In this document: positions 7,518 to 16,360 of the stretch, in pieces
How positions within the stretch are numbered: position 1 is the first letter of the stretch
Layout of the letters: the number at the start of each line of letters is the position of its first letter
Assembly (NCBI RefSeq): GCF_001509585.1
Contig: NZ_LNCI01000001.1
Location: 496,001 to 560,000 of the forward strand
Reading direction: 5' to 3'
Origin: Tropicimonas marinistellae
GTDB taxonomy: Bacteria > Pseudomonadota > Alphaproteobacteria > Rhodobacterales > Rhodobacteraceae
Length of the DNA stretch: 64,000 bases
The notes under the pieces: model-generated
What the model was told of the DNA's origin: nothing
The model's database searches: none
The model's input: the letters and a program-made list of their open reading frames with translations, nothing else
Position numbers and translations under genes: made by a program

Positions 7518-8830
7518 GCATGCTCGAACTCGGATACTGGTCCTTCCCGGTCCTTTTGCTGCTGATTTTCCTGCGCGCGCCCATCGGGCTGGCCATGATG
7601 ATCTGTGGAATCGGCGGGCTCTATTTCGCCATGGGCGGGCCGAACATGTTCCTCTCCAAGCTGAAGAGCGAAACCTACTCCACTTTTTCCAGCTACTCGC
7701 TGACCATCATCCCGATGTTCCTGTTGATGGGGCAATTCGCGACGCTTTCGGGCATGTCCTCGGCGCTCTTCAAAGCCGCCGAGAGCTGGCTGGGGCACCG
7801 CAAGGGCGGCGTTGCGATGGCCGCTGTGGGCGCCTGCGCGGGTTTCGGCGCAATCTGCGGATCCTCGCTCGCCACCGCGGCCACGATGGGCAAGGTCGCC
7901 CTGCCGGAACTGCGCCGCTACGGCTACTCGGGAGGCTTTTCCACAGCGACGCTCGCGGCTGGCGGTACGCTCGGTATTCTGATCCCGCCGTCGGTCATTC
8001 TGGTGATCTACGCGATCCTGACCGAGCAGAATATCGCAAAGTTGTTCCTCGCGGCCTTCGTGCCCGGATTGTTGGCGGCGCTCGGCTACATTCTAACGAT
8101 CTCCATCTATGTCCGGGTTTTCCCCAAGGCGGCGGGTACGCGAGAGCCGGTGCCCTATCCGGAGCGCGTGCGCGCACTGATCGACGTGTGGCCGGTGCTG
8201 CTGGTGTTCGGTCTCGTGGTCGGCGGGATCTATCTCGGCTGGTTCACCCCCACCGAGGGGGCGGCCGTGGGTGCTGCGGGAACGGGGCTGATTGCGTTGG
8301 TTTCCGGCAACCTCGGCTGGAAGGTTTTCATCGACGCGATCATCCACACCGCGCTGTCCACTGCGATGATCTTTTTCATCGTGCTTGGCGCGGGTTTCTA
8401 CAATAGCTTCCTCGCGCTCAGCCAGGTGCCGCAGGAACTGTCCAACTGGGTCGTTGGCCTCGGCTTGAGCCCGTGGATGGTACTGACGCTGATCCTCGCC
8501 TTCTACCTCGTATTCGGCTGCCTCATGGATTCTCTTTCGATGATCCTGTTGACCATCCCGATCTTCTTCCCGGTGATCAGCGCGATGGATTTCGGGATGA
8601 CGCCGGAACATGTGGCCATCTGGTTCGGTATCCTGGTCCTAATCGTGGTCGAGGTCGGTCTCATCACGCCTCCGGTCGGGATGAACCTCTTCATCATCAA
8701 CGCCATGGATCGGAAGACGGCGATGACCGACACTTACAAGGCGGTGATCTGGTTCGTTACGTCAGACATTGTCCGTGTCGCCATTCTGGTGCTGTTCCCG
8801 GCGATCACGCTCTTCCTGCTGCCCAGCTGA
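7514..8830 (+). CDS. TRAP transporter large permease (DctM family)
   Basis: Large permease subunit, 438 residues, full length for DctM, with about twelve hydrophobic segments. Family motifs include GFGAICGSSLATAATMGKVA near residues 111-130 and GILIPPSVILVIYAILTEQN near 152-171. The TTG at 7514 overlaps the dctQ stop (TTGA) and has AAGGAG at a good distance. An ATG at 7520 is the alternative and would remove only two residues. It carries the sodium-coupled substrate translocation. Confidence 0.92.
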   Translation: MSMLELGYWSFPVLLLLIFLRAPIGLAMMICGIGGLYFAMGGPNMFLSKLKSETYSTFSSYSLTIIPMFLLMGQFATLSGMSSALFKAAESWLGHRKGGVAMAAVGACAGFGAICGSSLATAATMGKVALPELRRYGYSGGFSTATLAAGGTLGILIPPSVILVIYAILTEQNIAKLFLAAFVPGLLAALGYILTISIYVRVFPKAAGTREPVPYPERVRALIDVWPVLLVFGLVVGGIYLGWFTPTEGAAVGAAGTGLIALVSGNLGWKVFIDAIIHTALSTAMIFFIVLGAGFYNSFLALSQVPQELSNWVVGLGLSPWMVLTLILAFYLVFGCLMDSLSMILLTIPIFFPVISAMDFGMTPEHVAIWFGILVLIVVEVGLITPPVGMNLFIINAMDRKTAMTDTYKAVIWFVTSDIVRVAILVLFPAITLFLLPS

Positions 8831-8925
8831 GGCCGGGCGGCGCCCTGCTGCGTCCAAACGCGCAGGTGCTGCCTAATAGATATGGAGTATAACAATGATG
8901 ATAGAAAACGAATTGGGATGGTCAG

Positions 8926-9690
8926 ATGCTGATTAGGGGGGAGAGCGCAATTGTTACCGGCGCCGCGAGCGGTCTTGGCGCTGCCACGGCACAGCGGCTG
9001 GCCGAGCAAGGCGCGAAAGTCGCGGTGCTCGACTTCGACCTGACGGGGGCCGAGAGGGTCGCGGGTGAGATTGGCGGAATTGCCGTCCAAGTCGATGTAA
9101 GCGATGCCGATGCCGTTAAGTCCGCCGTCGATGCGGCCTGCGAGGGGTTGGGCCAGGTCCCGCGGATCGCGGTCAATTGTGCCGGTGTTGGGCTTGCGGC
9201 GCGGATCGTGGGGCGCGAGGGAAAGCTCTCCTTCGACGTGTTCGAGAAGACGTTGAAGGTGAACCTGTTTGGTACATACCACGTGATGAGCCATGCCGCC
9301 GCGCGGATGGTCGAGCTCGAGCCGCTGGAGACCACCGAGCGTGGCGTGATCGTCAACACAGCATCCGTGGCCTACGAGGACGGACAGGTGGGGCAGGCGG
9401 CTTATTCCGCGTCCAAGGGCGCTATTGCCGCGATGTGCCTCCCCGCGGCGCGCGAGTTCGCACGCCATGGTATCCGGGTCGTCGCGATCGCGCCGGGGCT
9501 GTTCCACACGCCAATGATGGAGGGATTGCCGGAGGAGGTGACGACCAAGATTACCGCCGACATTCCCTTCCCCGCACGACTTGGTCAGCCAGAAGAATAC
9601 GCTCTGCTAGCCGAGCAGATCATCACTAACCCGTTTCTGAACGGAACCACCATCCGGCTTGATGGGGCGGTGCGCCTGCCGCCGCGCTGA
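8926..9690 (+). CDS. SDR dehydrogenase, 3-hydroxyacyl-CoA dehydrogenase type
   Basis: Short-chain dehydrogenase/reductase, 254 residues. The NAD-binding motif is TGAASGLGAA (residues 11-20), the structural motif is NCAG, and the catalytic pair is YSASK. The overall pattern resembles 3-hydroxyacyl-CoA dehydrogenase type II (HSD17B10-like). In this cluster it probably oxidises the 3-hydroxy-3-aryl-propionyl-CoA made by the crotonase to the beta-keto thioester. This is the step that separates the beta-oxidative route from the lyase route. An AT-rich promoter-like stretch precedes it. The SDR call is secure and the substrate is inferred. Confidence 0.85.
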   Translation: MLIRGESAIVTGAASGLGAATAQRLAEQGAKVAVLDFDLTGAERVAGEIGGIAVQVDVSDADAVKSAVDAACEGLGQVPRIAVNCAGVGLAARIVGREGKLSFDVFEKTLKVNLFGTYHVMSHAAARMVELEPLETTERGVIVNTASVAYEDGQVGQAAYSASKGAIAAMCLPAAREFARHGIRVVAIAPGLFHTPMMEGLPEEVTTKITADIPFPARLGQPEEYALLAEQIITNPFLNGTTIRLDGAVRLPPR

Positions 9691-9706
9691 GCCGAGGAGA
9701 GACGAC

Positions 9707-10474
9707 ATGAGCGAACCCATTCTGAAGGTCAAGGTTGAGGACGGTATCGCAGTTCTCACCATGAATCGCCCTGACAAGCGAAATGCCATGTGCGACGAGC
9801 TGTTGGATGCGATCGACGCCTTTTTCACCGCGCCGCCAGCGGACGTGAAGGTTGTTGTGATGACAGGCACCGCTGGGCACTACTGCTCCGGTCTCGATCT
9901 GAGCGAACATGTCGCGCGCGACGCGGAAGGCACCATGCGTCATTCCCGTGGCTGGCATCAGGTAATGGACCGGATCCAGTACGGTGGGCTGCCAGTGGTA
10001 TCGGCGATGTTCGGCGCCGTGATCGGCGGCGGGTTGGAATTGGCCACCTCTACCCATGTACGCATTGCAGAGCCCTCCTCGATTTTCCAGCTTCCAGAGG
10101 GACGGCGCGGGATCTTTGTCGGTGGGGGCGCGTCAGTGCGCGTTGGCAGTATTCTCGGGGCCGACCGTATGATCGAGATGATGCTGACCGGGCGGAAATA
10201 CACCGCCGACGAGGGGCTGGCCCTTGGCCTGACGCATTACAGCGTGGGCGAAGGGGAGGCGCTTCCCATGGCGATGGAGCTGGCACGCAAAATTGCACGG
10301 AACGCTCCACTGTCGAACTACATCATGATCCAGGCGCTTAGCCGGATCGAGGACATGTCGAAGGCAGATGGGCTTTTCACCGAAAGCCTATGTGCCGCAA
10401 TCACCCAGACCAGCCCCGATGCCGTGGAGGGCCTTGCCGCCTTCCTGGAAAAGCGGGCACCGAAGTTCCGCTAG
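9707..10474 (+). CDS. crotonase, probable hydroxycinnamoyl-CoA hydratase
   Basis: Enoyl-CoA hydratase/isomerase, 255 residues. The ATG at 9707 follows GAGGAGA, 16 bp after the SDR stop. The oxyanion-hole segments are KRNAM and HYCSGLDLS. Both general acid/base glutamates of true hydratases appear to be present: E111 in GGGLELA and E131 in LPEG. From memory, hydroxycinnamoyl-CoA hydratase-lyase keeps only the second. This favours hydration of coumaroyl- or feruloyl-CoA without aldol cleavage, in keeping with the SDR and the hydrolase beside it. Confidence 0.85.
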   Translation: MSEPILKVKVEDGIAVLTMNRPDKRNAMCDELLDAIDAFFTAPPADVKVVVMTGTAGHYCSGLDLSEHVARDAEGTMRHSRGWHQVMDRIQYGGLPVVSAMFGAVIGGGLELATSTHVRIAEPSSIFQLPEGRRGIFVGGGASVRVGSILGADRMIEMMLTGRKYTADEGLALGLTHYSVGEGEALPMAMELARKIARNAPLSNYIMIQALSRIEDMSKADGLFTESLCAAITQTSPDAVEGLAAFLEKRAPKFR

Positions 10475-10496
10475 CGCCATGAAAGGAGCCGCACCA

Positions 10497-10967
10497 GTGT
10501 CGAATCCGCAGCGGAAGCAGACGGTCACAGAGATCAGCGACGCAACGCTGCGACAGTTCTTCGGCTACCGGATGAAACGGGCCTTCAACGTCGTGCAAGC
10601 CGATCTCGCACAGACCTTGAAGCGCTATGAACTGCGTATGCTCACCTACTCGGCCTTGGTGCTGATCGTGGACAACCCGGGGCTGCGTCAGTCCCAGCTG
10701 GCGGATGCAATGGACATTGAACGACCCAATCTCGTCGTTCTCATCGACGAGTTGGAACGCCGCGAGTTGATCCTGCGCGACAGGGTGCCGAACGACCGGC
10801 GTGCCTATGCGCTGAAACCGACCCTGGCGGGACAGCAACTCTGCAGCCAGGCGGTCGCGGCCGTCACGGCGCATGAGGAGGCGCTTCTTCAGGACGTAGA
10901 CGCCTCGGAGCGTGCGGCGGCCACTGACGTAATGAAAAAGATCGAACGGCGTTACCGGGACGGCTGA
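10497..10967 (+). CDS. MarR-family repressor of the hydroxycinnamate cluster
   Basis: Winged-helix MarR regulator, 156 residues from a GTG at 10497. That start is chosen because AAAGGAG lies about 8 bases ahead. The ATG at 10479 would place this site inside the gene. The DNA-binding helices are around residues 55-90 (LRQSQLADAMDIERPNLVVL), followed by the wing DRVPNDRRAYALKPT. MarR proteins in comparable clusters (CouR, HcaR) are released from DNA by p-coumaroyl- or feruloyl-CoA. Position between the hydratase and CoA-synthetase genes supports the same role. The ligand is inferred. Confidence 0.85.
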   Translation: MSNPQRKQTVTEISDATLRQFFGYRMKRAFNVVQADLAQTLKRYELRMLTYSALVLIVDNPGLRQSQLADAMDIERPNLVVLIDELERRELILRDRVPNDRRAYALKPTLAGQQLCSQAVAAVTAHEEALLQDVDASERAAATDVMKKIERRYRDG

Positions 10968-10991
10968 CGCTCATAAGGGGAGGAATGACCC

Positions 10992-12809
10992 ATGAAAAGG
11001 ACAGAGCGGTTCCGGCCGCATTCGGTCGCGCGCGAAGAGCGTGCGGACGGTTCCATTCTTCTGCGCTCCAATCACCCGCTCGGACCGGTCGTGGACCGGA
11101 CGGGCGACTGGCTGCACCGCTGGGCCAAGGAAACGCCGGACCGCGTTTTCCTTGCTGAACGCAGCGGCGCGGGCTGGCGGACGGAGTCCTACGCTTCTGC
11201 CTTGCAGAAGGTGCGCGCCATCGGCGCGGCGCTAGTCGGGCGTGGCATGGGCCCCCACACACCGATCTTGGTGATGTCGGGCAATGGCGTGGACCACGGG
11301 TTGCTGGCGCTTGGCGCGCAATACGTAGGTGTGCCCACTGCACCCGTCGCGGAGCAATACTCGTTGATCCACGGTGCACATGGCCGACTTCGCGGAGCGA
11401 TTGAACTGCTGCAGCCCGCAATGGCCTATGTTGTGGATGCCGATCTCTATGGCGAGGCACTTGCCTTGGACGCCTTGGAGGGGATCGAGGTCGTGGCGAG
11501 CCGCCCCGGTCATCGGGCAGTGACCACCGCGTTCAGCGAACTGCTCAACGGGGACGCTTCGGTTGATGTGGATGCCGCCTTCGCGACGGTAACGCCCGAT
11601 ACGGTGGGAAAGATCCTGATGACCTCCGGATCCACGTCAAGCCCCAAGGGTGTTCTGACCACACACCGTATGATGTGCGTGAACCAGACCCAACTCGCCG
11701 ACGCGTTGCCGTTCCTGCGGGAACGGCCGCCGGTCATCGTGGATTGGCTTCCCTGGAACCATGTCTTCGGCGGTTCGCACAATTTCAACATGATGCTTGC
11801 CAATGGCGGCTCGCTCTACATTGACGATGGAAAACCGGTGAAGGGGCTCTTCGACCGGACGCTGGAAAACCTCTCGCTGATGACGGGCACCGCGGCCTTC
11901 AACGTGCCGCTGGGTTTCGGGATGCTGCTCGGTGCGTTGCGCGAGGATGCCGAACTGCGCCAGCGCTTCTTTGCCGATCTCGACCTTGTCTTCTATGCCG
12001 GCGCTTCACTTCCGCAGGAAGTCTGGTCCGGTTTCGAGCGGATGGCATTGGAGGTGAAGGGAGAGGTGCCGCTGATGACCTCCTCCTGGGGCCTGACCGA
12101 GACCGCGCCCGCCACCATGATGCAGCAGGAGCCGACGGAACGTTCCGGTGTCGTCGGGGTGCCATTGACCGGCGTGGAGGTAAAGCTTCTGCCCGACGAG
12201 GACATGCGCTGCGAGGTGCGGGTGAAAGGCCCGAACATCATGCCGGGCTACTTCAATGACCCTGAAAAAACCGGCGAGGCGTTCGACGCCGAGGGCTACT
12301 TCATCACCGGCGACGCGATGGTGTTCAACGACGTCGAAGATCCAAACAAGGGCATGCGCTTCGACGGGCGGATTTCGGACGACTTCAAGCTCCTGACCGG
12401 AACCTGGGTCCGCGCCGCACAGCTTCGGCTGGACATGCTCGCGCATTTGGCACCGCTTGCTTCCGACCTCGTCATAACCGGGGCTGACCGCAACCAGATC
12501 GGTGTGATGATCTTCCCCGATGTTGCGGAGTTGAAGCGCGAAGGGTTCGAGCTGAACGAGGACAGCGGCGCCTACACCTGCAAGCTGCTCCAAGGGGAGA
12601 TTCACCGGCGTCTTGCGGAACGTGCCCGAGAGATTTCCGGATCTTCGACGCTCGTCTCCCGCGCAATCGTTCTGGCCGAGCCGGCGTCGATGCCGGAGGG
12701 CGAGATGACAGCCAAGGGCAATCTGAACTTCCGCAAGGTGCTGACCCGTCGCAAGGCCCTCTTGGATCGTCTCTACGATGATGCCGATCCAGCAGTGACG
12801 CTGGCATGA
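10992..12809 (+). CDS. fcs: feruloyl/p-coumaroyl-CoA synthetase
   Basis: Adenylate-forming acid-CoA ligase, 605 residues, matching feruloyl-CoA synthases. ATP, hydroxycinnamate and CoA give the CoA thioester, the first step and likely source of the MarR ligand. The AMP-binding motif MTSGSTSSPKGV is near residue 212, SSWGLTETAP is near residue 363, and KLLTGTWV precedes the mobile C-terminal domain. The C-terminal segment AKGNLNFRKV contains the expected catalytic lysine region. AGGGGAGG lies before the ATG. The 222 bp that follow contain one weak open frame (12806-13039), discussed separately. Confidence 0.92.
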   Translation: MKRTERFRPHSVAREERADGSILLRSNHPLGPVVDRTGDWLHRWAKETPDRVFLAERSGAGWRTESYASALQKVRAIGAALVGRGMGPHTPILVMSGNGVDHGLLALGAQYVGVPTAPVAEQYSLIHGAHGRLRGAIELLQPAMAYVVDADLYGEALALDALEGIEVVASRPGHRAVTTAFSELLNGDASVDVDAAFATVTPDTVGKILMTSGSTSSPKGVLTTHRMMCVNQTQLADALPFLRERPPVIVDWLPWNHVFGGSHNFNMMLANGGSLYIDDGKPVKGLFDRTLENLSLMTGTAAFNVPLGFGMLLGALREDAELRQRFFADLDLVFYAGASLPQEVWSGFERMALEVKGEVPLMTSSWGLTETAPATMMQQEPTERSGVVGVPLTGVEVKLLPDEDMRCEVRVKGPNIMPGYFNDPEKTGEAFDAEGYFITGDAMVFNDVEDPNKGMRFDGRISDDFKLLTGTWVRAAQLRLDMLAHLAPLASDLVITGADRNQIGVMIFPDVAELKREGFELNEDSGAYTCKLLQGEIHRRLAERAREISGSSTLVSRAIVLAEPASMPEGEMTAKGNLNFRKVLTRRKALLDRLYDDADPAVTLA

Positions 12810-13031
12810 CTTCGGTTTCGCCCCTGGCGGATATTGCCGCGTCCGACATCGTGCATGCGCTTGCAACCTCCGGGCCGCGTGTTACAGCGCCGTTCTTGAG
12901 TTCGCGGGTTGGGTGCGGGCCGGAAATCAGGCGCCCCACCGGGGACGGTCCCGCGCAATTTCGCACTGCGGCCGGGCACGACGGCTCGAACGTAGCGCCA
13001 TTCCCACTCACCGTTTCGAAGGACGAAAGCC

Positions 13032-13904
13032 ATGGTTGACCTGACAAAGATCCGCGCGATCGACATTCATACCCATGCCGAAGAGCCCTGCGGCTGTCAT
13101 GCGGACGACGGCTATGACGACCTGCAGGCCACCATGGCCAAGTATTTCCGCGCCCCTTGGGAACACCCGCCCACCGTGCCGGAGACCGCCGCGCATTACC
13201 GCGATCAGAACATCGCCGCGGTAATTTTCCCCGTCGATGCCGAGCGCGAGACCGGCTACCGCCGCTACAAGAACGAAGAGGTCGCCGAACTGGCCGCCGA
13301 GAATGACGACGTTCTGATTCCGTTCGCCTCCATCGACCCGCACAAGGGCAAGCTGGGCGCGCGCGAGGCGCGGCGGCTGATCAAGGAGTTCGGCATCAAG
13401 GGTTTCAAGTTCCACCCCACGATGCAGGGTTTCTACCCCAACGACCGCATGGCCTACGGGCTCTACGAGGCCATCGCAGAGGAGGGCGGTATCGCGCTCT
13501 TCCACACCGGGCAGACGGGCGTCGGCTCTGGGATGAGGGGTGGCAACGGGATGCGGCTCAAGTATTCCAACCCGATGTACATGGACGACGTGGCGGTGGA
13601 CTTCCCCGACATGAAGATCATCCTCGCGCATCCCTCCTTCCCCTGGCAGGAAGAGGCGCTCGCTGTCGCCCAGCACAAGCCCAACGTCTATATCGACCTC
13701 TCCGGCTGGTCGCCCAAGTATTTCCCGGGGATCCTGGTGAAATACTGCAACTCGATCCTCCGCAAGAAGGTGCTGTTCGGTTCCGACTGGCCCATGATCA
13801 CGCCGGAACGCTGGCTCGCGGACTTCGAGAAGATCGCGATCAAGGACGAATTGCGACCCGACATCATCAAGGGCAACGCGGCGCGTCTGCTGGGGCTGGC
13901 ATGA
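13032..13904 (+). CDS. amidohydrolase, probable 4-hydroxyphenyl-beta-ketoacyl-CoA hydrolase
   Basis: Metal-dependent amidohydrolase-2 family protein, 290 residues. Metal-site motifs are DIHTH (H13, H15), FKFHP, LFHTG, LAHPSFPW and LFGSDWP with its aspartate. In the Agrobacterium ferulate pathway a homologous amidohydrolase cleaves the beta-ketoacyl-CoA to the aromatic acid and acetyl-CoA. Here the product would be 4-hydroxybenzoate from coumarate, or vanillate from ferulate. The former is then used by PobA at the other end of the island. Its stop overlaps the next start (ATGA). The family is secure and the reaction is inferred. Confidence 0.85.
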   Translation: MVDLTKIRAIDIHTHAEEPCGCHADDGYDDLQATMAKYFRAPWEHPPTVPETAAHYRDQNIAAVIFPVDAERETGYRRYKNEEVAELAAENDDVLIPFASIDPHKGKLGAREARRLIKEFGIKGFKFHPTMQGFYPNDRMAYGLYEAIAEEGGIALFHTGQTGVGSGMRGGNGMRLKYSNPMYMDDVAVDFPDMKIILAHPSFPWQEEALAVAQHKPNVYIDLSGWSPKYFPGILVKYCNSILRKKVLFGSDWPMITPERWLADFEKIAIKDELRPDIIKGNAARLLGLA

Positions 13905-14356
13905 CGGCACCGGGACTCACGCATTTCTGCGACCTCGACGTGGAACTCGGCCCGATCCGCGAGATGGGTGCGGGACGGTGCGGCAATCGCCGCATCATTC
14001 CCATTGTCGGCGGGCACGTCAGCGGCCGGGTGTCAGGGCGCGTGCTGCCTATCGGCGCCGACTGGCAGACCATTCTCACCGATGGCGCGGCGGATATCGA
14101 CACGCGCTACGCCTTCGAGACGGACGATGGCGCCGTGATCGAGATCGTGAACCGGGGCGTCCGACACGGTCCGCCGGAGGTTCTCGACGCGCTCGCTCGC
14201 GGCGAGGACGTCGATCCCGCCAGCTACTATTTCCGCACCTCCGCACGGCTGGAGACGGGCGACGCGCGCTATGACTGGGTAAACCGCACGATCTTCGTCG
14301 GGACCGGCCAGCGCCTCGCCTCCGCCGTACGGGTATCACTCTTCTCGCTCGATTGA
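13901..14356 (+). CDS. DUF3237 family protein
   Basis: Small DUF3237 protein, 151 residues, translationally coupled to the amidohydrolase by a 4-base overlap. Recognisable features are LDVELGPIREMGAGRCGNRR at the start, GGHVSGRVSGRVLPIGADWQ in the middle and YDWVNRTIFVGTG near the end. The family is predicted to be a small beta-barrel and has no settled biochemical function known to me. It recurs beside aromatic-acid CoA pathways. A structural or accessory role for a CoA intermediate is possible, but nothing in the sequence proves it. Confidence 0.8.
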   Translation: MTAPGLTHFCDLDVELGPIREMGAGRCGNRRIIPIVGGHVSGRVSGRVLPIGADWQTILTDGAADIDTRYAFETDDGAVIEIVNRGVRHGPPEVLDALARGEDVDPASYYFRTSARLETGDARYDWVNRTIFVGTGQRLASAVRVSLFSLD

Positions 14357-14369
14357 GAAAGGCCTTGCC

Positions 14370-15974
14370 ATGAAACCGTTTTCGGCGCCGCTGGATGACA
14401 TTCTCTTCACCCTCACGCACGTTGCCGGCGCAGGTGATCTGCCAGAGTTCGACGCGGAATTCGCCGGCGAGATCGCGGGCCACTTCGCATCCTTCGCTGA
14501 GGCCGAGATCGCGCCGTTGGACGAGCCGGGCGACCAGCAGGGCTGCCGTCTGGAAAACGGCCGGGTCCGCATGCCGGCCGGATTTGTCGAGCTCTACAGG
14601 TCATACGCCGAACAGGGCTGGCCCGGCCTGACCGTGCCGGAGGAGTTTGGCGGGCAGGGGCTCGACGGCACCATGCTTGCGATCACCTCCGAAATCTTTA
14701 CCGGCGCAAATCACTCGTTGCAGATGGTGACCGGGCTGGTGCCCGGTGCGGTGCGCACGCTGTTGAACTTCGGAACGGATGATCAGAAATCGCGCCACAT
14801 TCCACCGCTTGCCAGCGGCGATACCCTGGCGACCATGTGCCTGACCGAACCCGGCGCCGGGTCGGACCTCGCGCGTGTACGTTGCAAGGCGGAGCGATCG
14901 GGCGGTGGTTGGACGATTACCGGGGAGAAGATCTTCATCTCCGGCGGCGATCAGGACATGAGCGAGCGAATTCTTCACCTCGTGCTGGCCCGCACCTCGC
15001 AGGACGGGCTGAAGGGGCTGTCGCTGTTCCTCTGCCCCTGCACGAAGCAAGATGGCACGCGGAACGCGGTTGTGGTCACCCGCATCGAGGAGAAGATGGG
15101 GCTGCACGCCTCGCCCACCTGCCAACTCGCCTTCGACGGTGCGGAGGCGGAGTTGATCGGCGCCGAAGGGCAGGGCCTAAAGGCGATGTTCACGATGATG
15201 AACCACGCCCGTGCCGACGTTGCTCTGCAGGGCGCTGCACATGCTGCACGTGCCGTCGACGTCGCCCGCGCCTATGCTGCGGAACGCGTGCAGGGCCGGG
15301 GAGCGGACGGCGGTCCGGTGACGCTCGATGCGCACGCCGACGTGCAGCGAATGCTGGACGAAATGGATGCTTGTGCGCTCGGGGCGCGCGCAATCGCGCT
15401 TCTGTCTGCCGTGACGCTGGAAAAGGGCGACAACCCGGCGCTGGTGGAGTTCCTGACACCCGTGGCCAAGTACCACGGCACCGAGGCGGGCATGCGTGCT
15501 GCGGAAATGGGTATGCAGGTTCTTGGCGGATACGGTTATCTTCAGGAGTACCGGCTGGAGCAAACCTATCGCGACGTGCGCATTACCGCGATTTACGAAG
15601 GGGCAAATGGTATCCATTCTCGGATGCTGGCGACACGGTTGCTGGCAACACCCGCTGCCGACGCTTTCGAGTCATTCGTGGCGCAGGAAGCGGAACGGCA
15701 CGGGCAATCGGGGATCTCAGATGTGCTCGAACTCTGGCGCGCGGCGCGAACGACACTCGCGACAGTGCAGGATGCAACGCCGTTGGCCGACGATTTCACG
15801 CTACTCACCGTCGAGACATTACTGCAGTGCCTTTGGGGGCGTATGGACGCTGCCGCGGATGCGCATCCCGATGCCGACCGCCTGCGACGCGTCGCGCGGC
15901 GGGCCCTGCGCAGGGGACGGATCAATGCACAGGCGCGCGCGGCGTTGGTGACAGCCGAGAGCGCGATTGCCTGA
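14370..15974 (+). CDS. acyl-CoA dehydrogenase, long DmdC-like type
   Basis: FAD-dependent acyl-CoA dehydrogenase, 534 residues, longer than the usual 380-400 and similar in layout to DmdC-type enzymes. Motifs include MCLTEPGAGSDLARVR near residues 154-169, TGEKIFISGG, and a C-terminal QVLGGYGYLQEY followed by IYEGANGIHSRM, with the probable catalytic glutamate. It sits 13 bp after the DUF3237 gene and closes the cluster. It probably oxidises saturated aryl-propionyl-CoA (from phloretate or dihydroferulate) to the cinnamoyl-CoA level, widening the substrate range. The substrate is inferred. Confidence 0.85.
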   Translation: MKPFSAPLDDILFTLTHVAGAGDLPEFDAEFAGEIAGHFASFAEAEIAPLDEPGDQQGCRLENGRVRMPAGFVELYRSYAEQGWPGLTVPEEFGGQGLDGTMLAITSEIFTGANHSLQMVTGLVPGAVRTLLNFGTDDQKSRHIPPLASGDTLATMCLTEPGAGSDLARVRCKAERSGGGWTITGEKIFISGGDQDMSERILHLVLARTSQDGLKGLSLFLCPCTKQDGTRNAVVVTRIEEKMGLHASPTCQLAFDGAEAELIGAEGQGLKAMFTMMNHARADVALQGAAHAARAVDVARAYAAERVQGRGADGGPVTLDAHADVQRMLDEMDACALGARAIALLSAVTLEKGDNPALVEFLTPVAKYHGTEAGMRAAEMGMQVLGGYGYLQEYRLEQTYRDVRITAIYEGANGIHSRMLATRLLATPAADAFESFVAQEAERHGQSGISDVLELWRAARTTLATVQDATPLADDFTLLTVETLLQCLWGRMDAAADAHPDADRLRRVARRALRRGRINAQARAALVTAESAIA

Positions 15975-16197
15975 TTGCATACCGGAATAAGGGTTTTCAG
16001 GAGTGAACCGCCCACCTGAACATCGAACCGGATCGAGATGTGCGTAATTCCGCTCCGCAACAATGTTCCGCCCGGTTTCGGAAATCGGACGGAAAAGAAC
16101 GCAGCGAAATATTTTGTCCCAACGGTGCCTGTTTCTGTTGCATTCGTGCGAACGAATTACCATGCGGAAAGCGCATTGCCGACATATTGCACAGGAT

Positions 16198-16227
16198 AAC
16201 CTATTGAATCCAAACAATTCATAGGTT
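16198..16227. promoter_or_regulatory. candidate FNR-type (FnrL) site in an inverted repeat
   Basis: TTGAATCCAAACAA at 16204-16217 matches the FNR consensus TTGAT-N4-ATCAA at four of five positions in each half. It lies inside a larger dyad with arms AACCTA and TAGGTT (16198-16203 and 16222-16227). Anaerobic activation of pflB by an FNR-family protein would be expected. The centre is about 210 bp before the start codon, which leaves room for a leader. The assignment rests on pattern only. Confidence 0.4.
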
Positions 16228-16360
16228 TTTCGCATGAAAGCAGCGAATTGATTTTCGGTGCCGGTCGCCCTTATGTTCCTTTTATCGAAACACCGTGCGT
16301 CAAAGGCCGCCGGAAACAGCGGCGCACTCCTCCTCCCTGTTGACGCCCACCAAGTTAACT

